Shown: positions 63,221-64,000 of the stretch, piece by piece
How positions within the stretch are numbered: the stretch's first letter is position 1
Layout: every line of letters begins with the position of its first letter
NCBI RefSeq assembly: GCF_009363755.1
Contig: NZ_CP045417.1
Location: forward strand, 2,232,001 to 2,296,000
Source of the DNA: Halomonas sp. THAF5a
Lineage (GTDB): Bacteria; Pseudomonadota; Gammaproteobacteria; Pseudomonadales; Halomonadaceae
Direction: 5' to 3'
Length of the DNA: 64,000 nucleotides
Notes under the pieces: generated by a model
What the model was told of the DNA's origin: nothing
Databases searched by the model: none
What the model saw: the letters and a program-made list of their open reading frames with translations, nothing else
Translations under genes and position numbers: made by a program

Positions 63221-64000
63221 ATGCCGATCCTGCACAGCATCATCCATCGCATCGACACGGCCTCCGGCGAGACGCCGACGCTGATCCCCGCCGCCGAGGA
63301 GCTCGCCCCCTCCGCGGCGCTGGACGACCTGCTGGCCGGCGTCAACGACGCCTTCAACGCCAAGCCCAAGGCCTGGGGCCACTTCGTCGACGCCACGCCC
63401 GAGGGCGAGGTGAGTTCGCCGTTTTCCACCGAGCTCGCCGAGGTCCTCGACGGCGGCCGCGACTTCGCCACCTTCAGCCGCGACGTGGCGGCGCGCCTCG
63501 CCGAGCTGATCGGCGATCACCTGACCCTCGCCGGCGATCTCTTGATGGTCGATCAGCGCGTCGGCGACGCTCGCTATCTCTTCCTGGCGCTGCTGCACCA
63601 TCGCAGCGGGTTCGGCGTCGACGACGATCTGGCCGTGGTGCCGGTGCGCCAGCTCAACCTGACCCAGATGAGCCTCGCCGCGCGCCTCGACATCCGCCAG
63701 TGGCAGGGCGAGACGCCGTCGAAGCAGTACCTCGCCTGGACCAAGGACCGCGGCGGCAAGAAGCTCGCCGAGGGCTTCGCCGCCCTGCTCGGCGCCGCGG
63801 AGGGGGTGGACGCCACGGGCGAGACCCGCACCCTGCTCAAGGCCTTCAGCGACTACGTGGAGCAGGAGGACCTGCCCGAGGAGGCCAGCCGCGAGAAGAC
63901 CGATGCGCTGATCGACTACGCCAGCGACCAGGCGAGTCGTGGCGAGCCGATCACCCTGGAGGAGCTCTCCGAGGTGCTCGACGAGCAGCAGCCGACGGCC
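63221..64000 (+). CDS. yejK: nucleoid-associated protein YejK, N-terminal part (runs off the window)
   Basis: The first 260 codons of a YejK/NdpA-type nucleoid protein are present; the full protein is usually about 335 residues. Recognisable are the start ILHSIIHRID, KAWGHFVD, LVPLRQLNL-like VVPVRQLNLTQMSLAARLDI and FLAWTKDRGGKK. ATG at 63221 has GGAGC 6 bp upstream. The gene is divergent from arcC. It associates with DNA; the precise role is unclear. Confidence 0.88.
   Translation, partial: MPILHSIIHRIDTASGETPTLIPAAEELAPSAALDDLLAGVNDAFNAKPKAWGHFVDATPEGEVSSPFSTELAEVLDGGRDFATFSRDVAARLAELIGDHLTLAGDLLMVDQRVGDARYLFLALLHHRSGFGVDDDLAVVPVRQLNLTQMSLAARLDIRQWQGETPSKQYLAWTKDRGGKKLAEGFAALLGAAEGVDATGETRTLLKAFSDYVEQEDLPEEASREKTDALIDYASDQASRGEPITLEELSEVLDEQQPTA

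Overview
The window is GC-rich DNA with densely packed, often overlapping genes. It looks like the chromosome of a halophilic gammaproteobacterium of the Halomonadaceae (Halomonas or a close genus). This rests on the gene content and protein style: a fused six-gene Mrp/Pha Na+(K+)/H+ antiporter operon, a BCCT compatible-solute transporter, a liu leucine-catabolism operon, and no rRNA, tRNA, phage, CRISPR or insertion sequence. The taxon is inferred from composition and protein resemblance, not from a marker gene.

Layout. 1-1320: a minus-strand membrane dehydrogenase pair (Tat-exported small subunit plus the start of a GMC flavoprotein) behind a complete-looking sigma-54 control region (-24/-12 promoter, IHF-like site, two palindromes). 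1552-6185: a small secreted protein, a nitroreductase, then a run of redox genes (MDR reductase, DUF1330, luciferase-like monooxygenase, SDR). 6317-8325: an AcoR-type sigma-54 activator broken by a one-base frameshift in a C6 tract; its promoter carries the same palindrome as the dehydrogenase promoter. 8338-14611: a His-rich lipoprotein and the mrpA(B)CDEFG operon. 14653-15095: a Fur-box-like site in front of an unrecognised 8-cysteine protein. 15106-18445: a tungstate uptake locus (tupBCA) with a divergent excisionase-type regulator. 18578-20339: isopentenyl-diphosphate isomerase and a squalene/phytoene synthase. 20580-27532: the liuABCDE operon behind a LiuR-like palindrome, with a REP-like doublet between liuD and liuE.

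27598-32863 is a minus-strand accessory stretch: NmrA-like reductase, Vat-type acetyltransferase, ABM protein, DMT exporter, DsbA-like protein, WrbA and a LysR regulator. 33091-36057 holds an ABC exporter and a bestrophin. 36276-41356 holds dabA-dabB, an inorganic-carbon accumulation system, with a divergent LysR regulator. 41450-46490 holds an OsmC-YcaO fusion, a BCCT transporter whose leader can fold over its start region, YjbQ and a lipoprotein. 46518-53176 holds an MscS channel, a ChaN-PDZ protein, a YbaK-type deacylase, a CLC-type protein that lacks the usual GREGP-like motif, and an orphan polyamine-type binding protein.

53199-64000 carries a methyltransferase, a second SDR, a DUF523/DUF1722 protein, a GFA-family protein, a gene remnant, a racemase/isomerase-like protein with a small coupled ORF in front, a gamma-glutamylcyclotransferase-like protein, PpiC, a DUF6494 protein with an ABC-2 transporter pair, a carbamate kinase and the start of yejK.

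The most interesting candidates are the sigma-54/GMC regulon with its frameshifted activator, the bestrophin-dabAB cluster, the Fur-box Cys-rich protein, the BCCT leader structure and the CLC protein with a missing motif.
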